A DNA stretch of 64,000 nt from Rhodospirillaceae bacterium (GCA_018666155.1 JABJAH010000020.1:1-64000), one strand, 5' to 3'. Numbered from the stretch's first letter, positions 51,066-60,222 are shown. A program made the numbers and translations. Notes: generated by a model not told the origin, from the sequence alone.

Positions 51066-51911
51066 ATGCCAACACGACGTGATGCCCTTTTAGCGGCTGG
51101 GATAGCGGGGCTATCCGGAACGATGCTGAGATCACCATCGCTGGCAGCGAGCACCACGTACGATCTTGATGACCCTGAAGACGCCGTGACGGCCTATGCC
51201 CGCATGCGTGGCAATCTCGATGGCTCGCCGGGGATGTGGTGGTACCGCGGCAATATGTTCGCCAAGCGCAGCGATGATGTTGCCGAGCGGGTGCTCAAGA
51301 TTGAAGGTTTTAGTTTTAACCGTCTCGCTCGTCGGGAAGACGGTCGGTTTGATCAGATCATGGCGGAAGCGGGCTACTTTATTGACCCCGACACGGACAT
51401 GGTTGCCGATGAGTGGGTCAACCCGCTCAATGGCCATACCTGTACGCCAGGGCACTACAAATCCAACCAGACCATCGTCGTCGGGCCTGAGGGTGTTTCA
51501 GGATCTGAGGCTGCAGCCGTCCCCGTTCAATTCACCGGGACCGTTGAGGCGCAATCTCATAGTGGGCGGGTGTGGACGACGGAAAACATGGTCACCAAAT
51601 TGCCGAACCCCCGCGTTGAAGCGGATGACCCCCTCGGATATTCCGGCCCGGTCATCACCCTGACGTCACTCGCATCATTCACCGGGCAACTGGCAGACCT
51701 CAACAACAGCGACCTAACTTTTATGCCAGCCACGCTGCACTTTCAAAACCTGGCGCCCTGGATGCCGTGGATGAAAATGGGCCAAGAGCCCGGGCTGACA
51801 ACGTGGCAGCTCCTGGGGACTAAAGTGCAATCAACAGATGACATGCCCGACCGCTTGCGTCTCCGTCTTGACACCGACTATCCCGGTTGGCTTGAGGACC
51901 CGGGTGTATGA
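51066..51911 (+). CDS. DUF1838 family protein, Tat-exported, copy 2
   Basis: 281 residues. The leader TRRDALLAAGIAGLSGTML is a twin-arginine signal. The DUF1838 core reads MWWYRGNMFAKRSDDVAERVLKIEGF and MVADEWVNPLNGHTCTPGHYKSNQ, the latter matching the region of the copy at 17894 that reads DKLKNPYTG. Later comes LHFQNLAPWMPWMKMGQEPG. The reaction is unknown. Its stop overlaps the ATG of the next gene (ATGA). The repeat of the DUF1838-with-NylB arrangement is noted in the findings. Confidence 0.8.
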   Translation: MPTRRDALLAAGIAGLSGTMLRSPSLAASTTYDLDDPEDAVTAYARMRGNLDGSPGMWWYRGNMFAKRSDDVAERVLKIEGFSFNRLARREDGRFDQIMAEAGYFIDPDTDMVADEWVNPLNGHTCTPGHYKSNQTIVVGPEGVSGSEAAAVPVQFTGTVEAQSHSGRVWTTENMVTKLPNPRVEADDPLGYSGPVITLTSLASFTGQLADLNNSDLTFMPATLHFQNLAPWMPWMKMGQEPGLTTWQLLGTKVQSTDDMPDRLRLRLDTDYPGWLEDPGV

Positions 51912-52669
51912 CCATGCGTAACCTCACGCTGCTTTTCGTGGCACTTGGGCTGGCCGCGATTTACCAACCAGCTATCGCGCAAGATGAAAACACGGGCCCC
52001 AACGTCAACGTTGCCACCGAGATCGTTGGTACACTCCGTCTGCAGACTAAGAGCGATAAACGCTATCGCGGTGCTGAGGAGTGGCGCATTTTCGTTCATC
52101 CCGATGGTTCGCGAACGATGATTCTGAGTAAGGATTTTGTCGCCGCCAACGCGCTGCAGATCATGACCGCCCACGTGGATGCCAACTTTAGACCCGTCGA
52201 TGTCTACGCGACCTACTGGGTGCCCGATGGCTATCGAGGCTCAATCCGCGTCGCGCTGGACGGCGAAAATTTGCGAGCGGTCTCTGAGGGGCCGGGCGGC
52301 AGCGTGACTGATGAACTTACCGTTCCCGAAGAGGTTTCCATTGTGACCCACGGTGAGTCCATGAACGGCTGGTATTTGTGGCAGGGTGAACGGGATGACT
52401 CTGGTAAACACGCCGCGACGTACTTCAACTTCAACCCATCTCCGGATGGATCGGCCCTGATACGTGGGCGCCTTCATCCCGCGTCGTTCCAGTATCTCGG
52501 CAACGAAACGATAACCGTGCCTGCAGGCACCTTTGAAACGGAACGCTATCTTCTGACCAACATTGAGATGTGGGTTACCGGAGAACATCGCATCTTGGTC
52601 AAACAATCCATCGTTGATGAGGACAAGGAATACGTCCTAACGCGGTTGGAAGAGACGAGGTCGGAATAG
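51908..52669 (+). CDS. VPAGTF-type protein, exported (paralogue 3)
   Basis: 253 residues with a Sec leader (TLLFVALGLAAIYQPAIAQ). It is distantly related to the proteins at 5244 and 28841: shared segments are IFVHPDGSRTM, DANFRPVDVYATYWV and YLGNETITVPAGTFETER. Unlike those, it is exported. The closing segment WVTGEHRILVKQSI, preceded by the VPAGTF turn, is a DUF3108-like pattern. It overlaps the DUF1838 gene by 4 bp, and an Opp-type binding protein starts 3 bp after its stop, so it may serve uptake or hydrolysis in the periplasm. Confidence 0.65.
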   Translation: MTMRNLTLLFVALGLAAIYQPAIAQDENTGPNVNVATEIVGTLRLQTKSDKRYRGAEEWRIFVHPDGSRTMILSKDFVAANALQIMTAHVDANFRPVDVYATYWVPDGYRGSIRVALDGENLRAVSEGPGGSVTDELTVPEEVSIVTHGESMNGWYLWQGERDDSGKHAATYFNFNPSPDGSALIRGRLHPASFQYLGNETITVPAGTFETERYLLTNIEMWVTGEHRILVKQSIVDEDKEYVLTRLEETRSE

Positions 52670-52672
52670 ATC

Positions 52673-54205
52673 GTGAAATTTAGAGTGCAACTCAAACTGT
52701 CACGTCTCACTCGGGCAGCTCTTTTCAGTTCATGCGTGAGTCTTATGCTTGTCGCTCAACCGGGGCTGTCTGCTGATAAGATTCTAACGGTCGGCACGGC
52801 GTTTATCGGGCCAAACCGCGGGCATGCTTATCAAGCAATAACGATGCCATCCGTCATGCCGCTCACTGCGATCTACGACACGATCACAGTTGTTGAAGAG
52901 GATGGTTCAGTCGGGCCTGGTCTCGCGCTCTCGTGGGAGAGCGATGACGCGGTGATCTGGCGTATGACGCTGCGTCAAGGCGTCACGTTCTCAAACGGTG
53001 TTCCGTTTACGTCGGATGCAATCGTCAGGTCAGTCGAGCACATGCGCAGTACCGAAGCGGGGATGTGGTCAATCAGCACGACCCTGTATCAAGTCGCCAA
53101 AGCGCGCGCGATTGACGACCACACGGTTGAGATCGAGCTCAATCAACGGGACGCTCTATTCCCCATTCATGCGGCTGTGTGGCGCATCCCCGAACCCGAG
53201 GCATGGGAGACGATGCCGCGTCCCGACTACCAGTCAAACCCAGTGGGAACGGGGCCTTTTGTCGTCGAGCGCTGGGGCGAGTCTCGCGTCGATATGCGTG
53301 CGTTTAAGGGTTCGTGGCGCGCGCCTAAACTGGACGGCCTCACGTTTATTGAAATTCCCGATCAAACAGCGCGGCTGCAAGCGATACTGTCTGATGCTGT
53401 CGATTTTGTGGTCGGTCTTGGCCCTGACGATGCAGCGTATTTAGAATCTGAGGGCGGGCAATTGATTTTGCGGAACATGCCGACCGTTCAGTTTCTTGCC
53501 TTTATGACCGTAAACGGAAGCGCTGTGGTCGATCCACGAGTCCGTCTGGCTTTGAACCACGCGGTCAATCGAGACGCCATCATTCAGACGCTTCTTCAAG
53601 GTGTGGCGAAGCCTCTATCTCAGCTCGCCTATCCCGGCGCTTTTGGCTACGACCCAGACCTGCTGCCCTATGAATACGATCCAGAGCGAGCGCGGGCACT
53701 GTTGGCCGAAGCGGGCTACCCCGATGGGCTCAATCTCATCGCGTCCGTAGCTTCTCGCGGGGCAAACGATCTTTTGTACTTCCAACAAATCGCACTCGAT
53801 TTAGCGAAAGTCGGCGTCAAAGTGGAGATGCAGGGGAAACCTGCGTTCCGAAATATGCAGGACTTGTTTTTCGGTAAAGCCGACAGCGATTTACATAGTT
53901 TGCTTGTGCGTGGCCCCGACCCGATTGCGGCCTATCGCCATCGCGTGTGCCTGGGTATTCTTCCTGACCGCTTCCCATATCACTGTGATGACGAGCTTTT
54001 GCCATTGCTAGAGCAAGCGCGGACACAGGTGACTGCGGCGGCCGCGCTGCCGTTTTACCGCGCCGTATTGGCTCACGAGCGCGCCAGTCCACCGGGTATT
54101 ATTCTTTGGCAGGGCGTTGATTTCGACGGTTTGACCGCCAAGGTCTCGGGTTATGCACCGGTACAAGATGTCATGAACTTCGAAGACTTCGATATCGCAC
54201 CCTAA
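52673..54205 (+). CDS. ABC transporter substrate-binding protein (Opp/Dpp type), copy 1
   Basis: 510 residues with a Sec leader (LFSSCVSLMLVAQPGLS). It follows the SBP_bac_5 family: LTAIYDTITVVEEDGSVGPGLALSWESDD, WRMTLRQGVTFSNGVPFTSDAIVRSVEHM, NPVGTGPFVVERWG and YEYDPERARALLAEAGYPDG. It binds a peptide, opine, nickel complex or other solute. The start is GTG at 52673. Convergent with the permease genes (4-bp gap) and so not in their operon; a different binding protein (57280) is. Confidence 0.85.
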   Translation: MKFRVQLKLSRLTRAALFSSCVSLMLVAQPGLSADKILTVGTAFIGPNRGHAYQAITMPSVMPLTAIYDTITVVEEDGSVGPGLALSWESDDAVIWRMTLRQGVTFSNGVPFTSDAIVRSVEHMRSTEAGMWSISTTLYQVAKARAIDDHTVEIELNQRDALFPIHAAVWRIPEPEAWETMPRPDYQSNPVGTGPFVVERWGESRVDMRAFKGSWRAPKLDGLTFIEIPDQTARLQAILSDAVDFVVGLGPDDAAYLESEGGQLILRNMPTVQFLAFMTVNGSAVVDPRVRLALNHAVNRDAIIQTLLQGVAKPLSQLAYPGAFGYDPDLLPYEYDPERARALLAEAGYPDGLNLIASVASRGANDLLYFQQIALDLAKVGVKVEMQGKPAFRNMQDLFFGKADSDLHSLLVRGPDPIAAYRHRVCLGILPDRFPYHCDDELLPLLEQARTQVTAAAALPFYRAVLAHERASPPGIILWQGVDFDGLTAKVSGYAPVQDVMNFEDFDIAP

Positions 54206-54209
54206 ACGT

Positions 54210-55121
54210 CTAGCGATCTTTGGGATCAAGCGCGTCGCGCAGACCGTCTCCAATAAAATTAAAACAGAACATCGTGATGGCGAGAAACGTCGCTGGGATG
54301 AGCAGCAACCAGGGCGTTGATTCAATGCTGTTGGCCCCGCGTGAAATGAGCACACCCCAGCTGGTCAAGGGCTCCTTCACGCCCAGCCCAAGAAAGCTTA
54401 GATAGCTCTCAACCAGGATGTTTGTGGGCACGAGTAACGTGACGTACACAATCACAGGGCCAATGACATTCGGCAGGACGTGCCGACCGATGATGGTCAC
54501 TGGTCCGGCCCCACTTGCTCGAGCCGCCTCGATGAAGTCTTTCTGCTTCACCGAGAGTGTCTGCCCACGGACGATGCGAGCCATGGTCAACCATTCAACA
54601 CAGCCGATAGCGAGGAACACCAAGTAAATATTCCGTCCAAAAACCGTGACCAGAATGATGATAAAGAACAGTAGAGGTAGGGCGTATAGCACGTCGACAA
54701 AACGCATCATTGCATTGTCGGTCCGTCCGCCGACGTAACCAGCTGTGGCGCCATAGATGACACCGATGGATAAGGCGACGACGGTGGTCATGACGCCAAT
54801 AATCAAAGAGACGCGCGCGCCCATCCAGGTGAGGACAAACATGTCCTTGCCCGTATCATCGGTACCGAACCAATGCCCGGATTCTAGCGACGGCGGTGCG
54901 CCAATGTTCATCCAGTCCAGATCGTCGATGGTGTAGGCGCTGAGCCATGGTGCGACGATGGCGCACACAGTGATGAGTCCAAGAACAATCACGCCTGCCA
55001 TTGCCGCTTTGTTGGCTTTGAAGCGACGCCCGGCATCTTCCCATAGGGACCGGCCTTTGATGGTCGCGGCCTCTGCCATCAAAGTTTCTTGAGCCTCCCG
55101 TTGTGCGGCGAGCAGGGCCAT
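54210..55121 (-). CDS. ABC transporter permease (OppC/DppC-like)
   Basis: 303 residues. An N-terminal soluble part precedes six membrane segments; the EAA-type loop is VKQKDFIEAARASGAGPVTIIGRHVLPN, the coupling helix. An OppC-like extracytoplasmic loop reads HWFGTDDTGKDMFVLTWMGARVSL. The ATG overlaps the stop of the OppB gene by one base. The pair forms the membrane part of an importer. No ATPase genes of the OppD/OppF type are in the window. Confidence 0.9.
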   Translation of the reverse strand: MALLAAQREAQETLMAEAATIKGRSLWEDAGRRFKANKAAMAGVIVLGLITVCAIVAPWLSAYTIDDLDWMNIGAPPSLESGHWFGTDDTGKDMFVLTWMGARVSLIIGVMTTVVALSIGVIYGATAGYVGGRTDNAMMRFVDVLYALPLLFFIIILVTVFGRNIYLVFLAIGCVEWLTMARIVRGQTLSVKQKDFIEAARASGAGPVTIIGRHVLPNVIGPVIVYVTLLVPTNILVESYLSFLGLGVKEPLTSWGVLISRGANSIESTPWLLLIPATFLAITMFCFNFIGDGLRDALDPKDR

Positions 55122-56077
55122 TACTCGACCTTCACTTTCGGATCGAGCAACCCGTACATCAGATCAACGATCAAGTTCAGGAGAATGACTGCTAATGCGT
55201 AGACCACGACGATACCAAGCACGAGTGGGTAATCCCGGTTGATAGCGCCTTGGATAAAGAAGCGGCCCATGCCCGGTAGTTGGAAAATCTGTTCGATGAC
55301 CACAGACCCGGTGATAATCGACGCGGCTGCCGGCCCGAGATAGCTGATCACCGGTAAAGAGGCGGCCTTCAAAGCATGAGTCCAAACGACATTGCGCTGG
55401 GCTAGGCCTTTGGCCCGGGCCGTGCGGATATAATTTTGCCGAAGCGTTTCAATCATGGCGCCGCGGGTGAGGCGGGCAAGAATAGCAATTTGCGGCAGAG
55501 CCAGGGCGATCACTGGCATGATGTAGGGCGTGATCGGCGCTAGCATGGGCACGGCTTCTGCCAAGCCACCGCGCGGCTCTAAGGACGCGACGGGAAGAAT
55601 TTTGAGAATCACACCGAAGAGGAGGCTCATCAGCGGCGCCATGACAAAGCTCGGAACCGCGATGCCGGTCATAGCGACACCCATGACCGCATAGTCTGTT
55701 GAGGAATTCCGGTGAAGCGCGGCCACGATTCCTAAACTACAGCCAATCACCAGAGCGAGAATCATTGCGGAGATGCCAAGTTTCAAGCTGACCGGCAGGC
55801 CAATGGTTAGAAGCTCGGTGACAGTACGGTCGATGTAAACAATGGACGGCCCAAAGTCGCCGCGGGCAACTTTGCCTAAATAGAGTCCGTACTGAACGAT
55901 GATCGGTTTATCGAGGTCGTAGGCCGCTTCAAGATTGGCTATCACTTCAGGTTCGAGAGATGCCTCGGCATCGAAGGGTCCGCCCGGCGCAAGGTGCATC
56001 AGGAAAAATGACAGGGTGACAATTATGAACAGAGTCGGCGCCGCGAGTGCCAAGCGGCGCAGAGCGTATGACGTCAT
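55121..56077 (-). CDS. ABC transporter permease (OppB/DppB-like)
   Basis: 318 residues with six membrane segments. Family marks are ALAAPTLFIIVTLSFFLMHLAPGGPFD at the start, the coupling loop ETLRQNYIRTARAKGLAQRNVVWTHALKAA, and a final segment with LDPKVKVE. The gene follows a Rieske oxygenase gene after 33 bp and overlaps the OppC gene by one base. It belongs to a five-gene minus-strand run that begins with the nitrilase-like gene. Confidence 0.9.
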   Translation of the reverse strand: MTSYALRRLALAAPTLFIIVTLSFFLMHLAPGGPFDAEASLEPEVIANLEAAYDLDKPIIVQYGLYLGKVARGDFGPSIVYIDRTVTELLTIGLPVSLKLGISAMILALVIGCSLGIVAALHRNSSTDYAVMGVAMTGIAVPSFVMAPLMSLLFGVILKILPVASLEPRGGLAEAVPMLAPITPYIMPVIALALPQIAILARLTRGAMIETLRQNYIRTARAKGLAQRNVVWTHALKAASLPVISYLGPAAASIITGSVVIEQIFQLPGMGRFFIQGAINRDYPLVLGIVVVYALAVILLNLIVDLMYGLLDPKVKVE

Positions 56078-56110
56078 CGGATCAACAAAATCTAATGTAT
56101 GGCTTTTGTT

Positions 56111-57253
56111 CTATTCAGCGGCTTCCTGTCTAACTTGAGGCCGTTTTACCGGCACCGCATCAAGCACCCAATTTTTCGGGTCTGCCCCCCGCGCTGGTGA
56201 TGGAATGACTTTCACCATTTCATCTGTGTCGTGTTGAGCTTTGAGGTCCAGGGCACGTCCCGCCAGTTCTTGGTCTTTGACCCATTTGCGGAACTCAATG
56301 CCGTGTTTGTCGTTCTCGAGCGCAAGCTCGTCGGACAACGTCGGCGGCACCATGGCTGGGCGAATGAAATCGATAACTTTGGCATCTTCCTGAAACACCA
56401 GGAGAACCCGCTTGTGTGAGTCGGCATCATACTTGTCGTCGGTGAAGAAATTGCGGCCATGACACCACCACACCTTGGTGCGGTTCTCATCAATCGGTGT
56501 GTAGCCAGATACAATCATCTGCCACATCGGTGGCTTGAGGTGCATCTCGATACGGATTGATGGTGCGGGCTTGTAAATGCGCACCATGGTTTTGACGTCT
56601 GGTCGGTCCTCATCAATCTTATCTGCCCAGACGCCGCGTTTACTGACTGGCTTAGCGTAGGTGATGGATTCGATCTTAGACTCATTGATGTCGAGGTCGT
56701 AGTCATCAACCGTTGGTTTTCCAGGGTTGCCGAAATCTGTGTGGACATAGAAGGCATGGGTGTGATCAACGCCATTCTCAATGGCCCGCACCCAGTTGGC
56801 TTCGAAGATGAAGGTGCCGCGGACAAACTTCCATTCGTCAGAGGTGCCTTGCTCTGTCGCTTCGTACTCGGGAAAGTAGTCGGGCAGCGGCGGGCGTTCG
56901 GCTTCCGGGGCGTCACCAAGGAACACCCATAGCCAACCGTATTTTTCTACGGCCGGATAGGAGTCGACTCGCGCGCGCTTTGGAATCGTGGCGTCCTCAC
57001 CGAGGGATGGAATTTCAGCGCAGTTGCCGTCGCCATTAAAGCGCCAGCCGTGATAGGGGCATTGCACCGAGTCGTCGACGACCTTGCCGCGGCTTAGCGA
57101 TCCACCGCGATGGACACAGACATCACTCAGACAATGGGCCTTCCCGGCTGAGTCTCGGAATAGAACCAGGTCTTGCCCAAGCATGTGAACGCCTTTGGGT
57201 TCGTTTATGACATCCGCAGCGTCTGCGGCGACGTACCAGCAGTTCAAAAGCAT
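56111..57253 (-). CDS. Rieske non-haem iron oxygenase, copy 2
   Basis: 380 residues. The Rieske cluster ligands are C46-x-H48 (DVCVHRGG) and C65-x2-H68 (QCPYHGW). The iron site D163, H166 and H171 follows D-x2-H-x4-H in ENGVDHTHAFYVH. It is a larger aromatic ring-hydroxylating or demethylating alpha subunit than the one at 26569. It lies inside an uptake operon between the binding-protein and permease genes, which ties it to the solute carried. It needs an electron donor; the 2Fe-2S ferredoxin at 62804 is a candidate. Confidence 0.85.
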   Translation of the reverse strand: MLLNCWYVAADAADVINEPKGVHMLGQDLVLFRDSAGKAHCLSDVCVHRGGSLSRGKVVDDSVQCPYHGWRFNGDGNCAEIPSLGEDATIPKRARVDSYPAVEKYGWLWVFLGDAPEAERPPLPDYFPEYEATEQGTSDEWKFVRGTFIFEANWVRAIENGVDHTHAFYVHTDFGNPGKPTVDDYDLDINESKIESITYAKPVSKRGVWADKIDEDRPDVKTMVRIYKPAPSIRIEMHLKPPMWQMIVSGYTPIDENRTKVWWCHGRNFFTDDKYDADSHKRVLLVFQEDAKVIDFIRPAMVPPTLSDELALENDKHGIEFRKWVKDQELAGRALDLKAQHDTDEMVKVIPSPARGADPKNWVLDAVPVKRPQVRQEAAE

Positions 57254-57279
57254 GGCTGTATCTCCATTTGGCGCCCAAT

Positions 57280-58854
57280 TTATTCTGGACGATTAACCGT
57301 CATATACCGTGCAAGATAATTATTGCGGGCGTTTTCATTCCACCCATCGACGTGCGTCTTTACCAGCCGCCGGCTGACATAATGATAGACCGGTAGAATA
57401 ACATAATCTTCCATCAGTATCTGCTCGGCTTGGCGCATAAGACGATTGCGCTCATCTTGGTCCGAGATGGAATTCGCCTGATCCATCAAGGCATTAAAGT
57501 CCGGGTTGGCATAGTCGACGTAGTTACTGGGGTCTCCCGCGCGCAACAAATTCAGATAGCCTGCGGCATCGTTGAACGGCGAAAACCATGCCCAGCGCAT
57601 AATGTCGAAGTCACGGGTACGGGCCTTGCGGTTTAGATTACGGAACTCCGTATCCATCAGGTCCGCGTTGAGACCGATCGCTGCCCACATAGATTTCATC
57701 GCAACGGCAATTTTTCGGTTCTCTTCCTGGGTGTCATAAGCCAATTCAAAGGTGACGGGGTTGTCTCGTCCATAACCCGCTTCTGCCATAAGGCGTTTGG
57801 CCTCGGCCAACCTGTCCGTCATCGACATATCCGCGATTGACGCGCGGGCGACCTCGTAGTCATCAACAACAGGGGAAACGAAACTGTAGGCCGGAATAAC
57901 GCCGGTATCGAGCAGTCGCTCGATCAGCGCTACGCGATCAAAGGCAAGGGCGATGGCCTTGCGTACACGGACATCATCAAAGGGTGGTTTCTTCGCATTG
58001 ATCAGAAAGTAGTAAATGCCGAGGGTCGGTGAAATTCGTAATTCGTCGGCCAGGTTTTCCTTAATCCAATCCATTTGCTCGGGCGGAAAATTTAGAATGG
58101 CATCCAGCTCGCCAGCCCTGAATCGATTGAACACGGTGTTCAAATTCTGGGTCGGATAAAAATTCACTGTATCAATTTGAACATTGTCCGCGTCATAGAA
58201 ATGCGGGTTCTTCTTGAGCGTGAGACGGGTGCCCGGCAGCCATTCCGCTAGCATATACGCACCGTTGGAAACGAACTGACCGGGCTTGGTCCAATTCTTA
58301 CCCAGTTCCTCAATTTTGTGGCGCGGCGACGGCATGGCTGAAAAACTATTCAGCGCTTGAGGGAGTAACGGGTTAGGCACGCTCAACTCAAAGCGCACGG
58401 TCTTTTCGTCCGGCGCGGTGATGCCAAGGCTTTCTGGTGGAGCGTCGCCCGCGGTAACGGGCCGACCATTCTTTACCGAATAAAAGAATTGAGCGTAGCG
58501 TGCGGCGGTTTCTGGCAGCATTAAGCGTTGTAGTGACCAAGCGACGTCTTTCGCGGTCAGTGGGGTGCCGTCAGACCACTTTAGCCCATCACGCAGGGTG
58601 TATTCCCACACTAAACCGTCGTCGGACACCGTATGGCTTTCGGCCAGACCGTATGTCATGCGCCCATTGGGATCCGTCGTCATCAACCCGACGAATAACT
58701 CGTTTAAGATTGGAACAGCTGTGTTACCGGTCGCTTTTTGCGGATCAAGAGATGACGGATCACTACCTCCCGAGCGATTGAGCACCATTTCTGCTGCAGC
58801 AGGCAGCGCAAAAAAACAGAGCAGAGTAACAGTCAGTCGTATAAACAAACGCAT
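57280..58854 (-). CDS. ABC transporter substrate-binding protein (Opp/Dpp type), copy 2
   Basis: 524 residues with a Sec leader (LTVTLLCFFALPAAAE). SBP_bac_5 marks: RSGGSDPSSLDPQKATGNTAVPILNELFVGL, WEYTLRDGLKWSDGTPLTAKDVAWSLQRLM, and KWADGTP-like loop; then YGRDNPVTFELAYDTQEENRKIA in the second lobe. It resembles oligopeptide-type binding proteins (OppA). It precedes the Rieske and permease genes on the minus strand and is the natural partner of those permeases. The solute is unknown. Confidence 0.9.
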   Translation of the reverse strand: MRLFIRLTVTLLCFFALPAAAEMVLNRSGGSDPSSLDPQKATGNTAVPILNELFVGLMTTDPNGRMTYGLAESHTVSDDGLVWEYTLRDGLKWSDGTPLTAKDVAWSLQRLMLPETAARYAQFFYSVKNGRPVTAGDAPPESLGITAPDEKTVRFELSVPNPLLPQALNSFSAMPSPRHKIEELGKNWTKPGQFVSNGAYMLAEWLPGTRLTLKKNPHFYDADNVQIDTVNFYPTQNLNTVFNRFRAGELDAILNFPPEQMDWIKENLADELRISPTLGIYYFLINAKKPPFDDVRVRKAIALAFDRVALIERLLDTGVIPAYSFVSPVVDDYEVARASIADMSMTDRLAEAKRLMAEAGYGRDNPVTFELAYDTQEENRKIAVAMKSMWAAIGLNADLMDTEFRNLNRKARTRDFDIMRWAWFSPFNDAAGYLNLLRAGDPSNYVDYANPDFNALMDQANSISDQDERNRLMRQAEQILMEDYVILPVYHYVSRRLVKTHVDGWNENARNNYLARYMTVNRPE

Positions 58855-58890
58855 GGGGCGTTCCTGTTTGTGAATGAGGCGAGGTCAGTC

Positions 58891-59946
58891 TTACCAGTAG
58901 TGCGTCCAGCGGGCGCGATCCGCGAATTGCTTACCCGCAGCACGGCGGTCTTGCGGTAGATCACCCTCTAAATACATACCGGTGTCATAACGCTCCCGAT
59001 ATTGATCAAGCACTGGTCGGTAGAGGGCCATATGCACGTCGGGAATGCGGTGTTTCTCACGGAATTCTTTGATTGGAATCATAACCCGCCGCTGCGTTTC
59101 AAAGGGCCCGGCCATGGCCAACTCGACGCCTCTTGGGCCGTAGACCGCGGAACGACCGGGGCCGCCATAGGCTGTGTCTTGAAAGAACGATTTGCTCTTC
59201 TTGCTTATGGTCACGGAGTTGTTGGTGATCAGGGTATAGACACTGTTGTGATAGGAGGTGAGACGCATATCGTCGGACTCGAAGCCGCCAGTCGCAACGC
59301 GACAAATAATCTCTGCCCCCTTTAGCGCGAAGCAACGAAACAATTCCGGTTCAAACTGAACCGCTGACATGGCGATGTTGCCGATGTCCGTTTGTGCGAC
59401 CGGTATGACCGCGTCTTCGCCGTACATTTCGATAAATCGCGAATAGACGTCATAAATATTGGTGGTGAATTGTTCTGAGCCCGGAAACATGCCGCGGACG
59501 TTTCTCTGTTTCCAATGTTGAGCGACGATGTTGCCGTCCGGTCCAATAAGCACCATCAAATGCAGAATATGGCCGGGCCAGTTGACCGGGTCCTTGGCAT
59601 AGGTGCCAAACGCGACATAGCAGCCGTATTGCTTTGCCTTGGCGCCGATGGCCTCGGTTTCTGGTCCAGGCATTTCGCGGCATACCGCATAGTGTTGTTC
59701 CCGCGTCCACGTGCTGAATCCGGTTAGGGGAAATTCATGGAATAGCAAAAGATCGCAGGGTCCGCCGTAGCCATTGGCTGCGTCGATGCTGTCCAGCATG
59801 TACTCAAGATTTTCCTTGAGCGCGGGCTCTGGGTTGTCACCGGGCACGCCATGCACTTCAGTCTGCACGACGGATACGGTAATGCGATCCTTGCGCAGTG
59901 GAACGGTGGGGTAGGTTCCGTCTTCGCGTACCATTTTCCCGCTCAT
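58891..59946 (-). CDS. Nitrilase-superfamily protein with Ser at the nucleophile position
   Basis: 351 residues, similar in length to amidase/formamidase members. Of the E-K-C triad, E71 (LLFHEFPLTG) and K146 (QHWKQRNVRG) are present. The region that should hold the Cys reads GNIAMSAVQFEPELFRCFALKGAEII; aligned with the C-x-D-x-x-x-PE-x-x-R-x-A-x-x-GAE pattern, Ser194 replaces Cys. The protein may be inactive, or use Ser. It begins the minus-strand run that continues with the uptake and Rieske genes. Confidence 0.8.
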   Translation of the reverse strand: MSGKMVREDGTYPTVPLRKDRITVSVVQTEVHGVPGDNPEPALKENLEYMLDSIDAANGYGGPCDLLLFHEFPLTGFSTWTREQHYAVCREMPGPETEAIGAKAKQYGCYVAFGTYAKDPVNWPGHILHLMVLIGPDGNIVAQHWKQRNVRGMFPGSEQFTTNIYDVYSRFIEMYGEDAVIPVAQTDIGNIAMSAVQFEPELFRCFALKGAEIICRVATGGFESDDMRLTSYHNSVYTLITNNSVTISKKSKSFFQDTAYGGPGRSAVYGPRGVELAMAGPFETQRRVMIPIKEFREKHRIPDVHMALYRPVLDQYRERYDTGMYLEGDLPQDRRAAGKQFADRARWTHYW

Positions 59947-60132
59947 TATCTCTTCCTTTTGATCTCAAGACTGAAGGCTAAGGCCCGCTGTTTCGGCGGG
60001 TCAAGGATTGCTGGGTGACAGTTGGTGACAGGTCCGCGGATTCCGTTCGATCTGGGGTTAGTGTGCGGGCCGAATTGGGATCAGAATTGAGCCGAGCAGC
60101 GATACTCGAGCCAAAAGGCATTCCGGAGAATT

Positions 60133-60150
60133 CATCATATACATATGATG
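60133..60150. promoter_or_regulatory. 18-bp palindrome, candidate operator
   Basis: CATCATAT and ATATGATG are perfect inverted arms around AC. It lies 73 bp before the start at 60223 and about 190 bp from the start of the divergent nitrilase-like gene, so it could serve either. The AT-rich form suits a GntR/HutC-type or other dimeric repressor; a GntR gene lies at 63147. The rest of the 276-bp gap (59947-60222) holds only a short CCCGC/GCGGG stem near 59984. Confidence 0.4.
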
Positions 60151-60222
60151 TTTCGAAATCGCCTTGGTTCGCAAGGGATGATCGCCCATTCTGTGGGAGA
60201 AAATGAACTTCAGGAGATAAAA

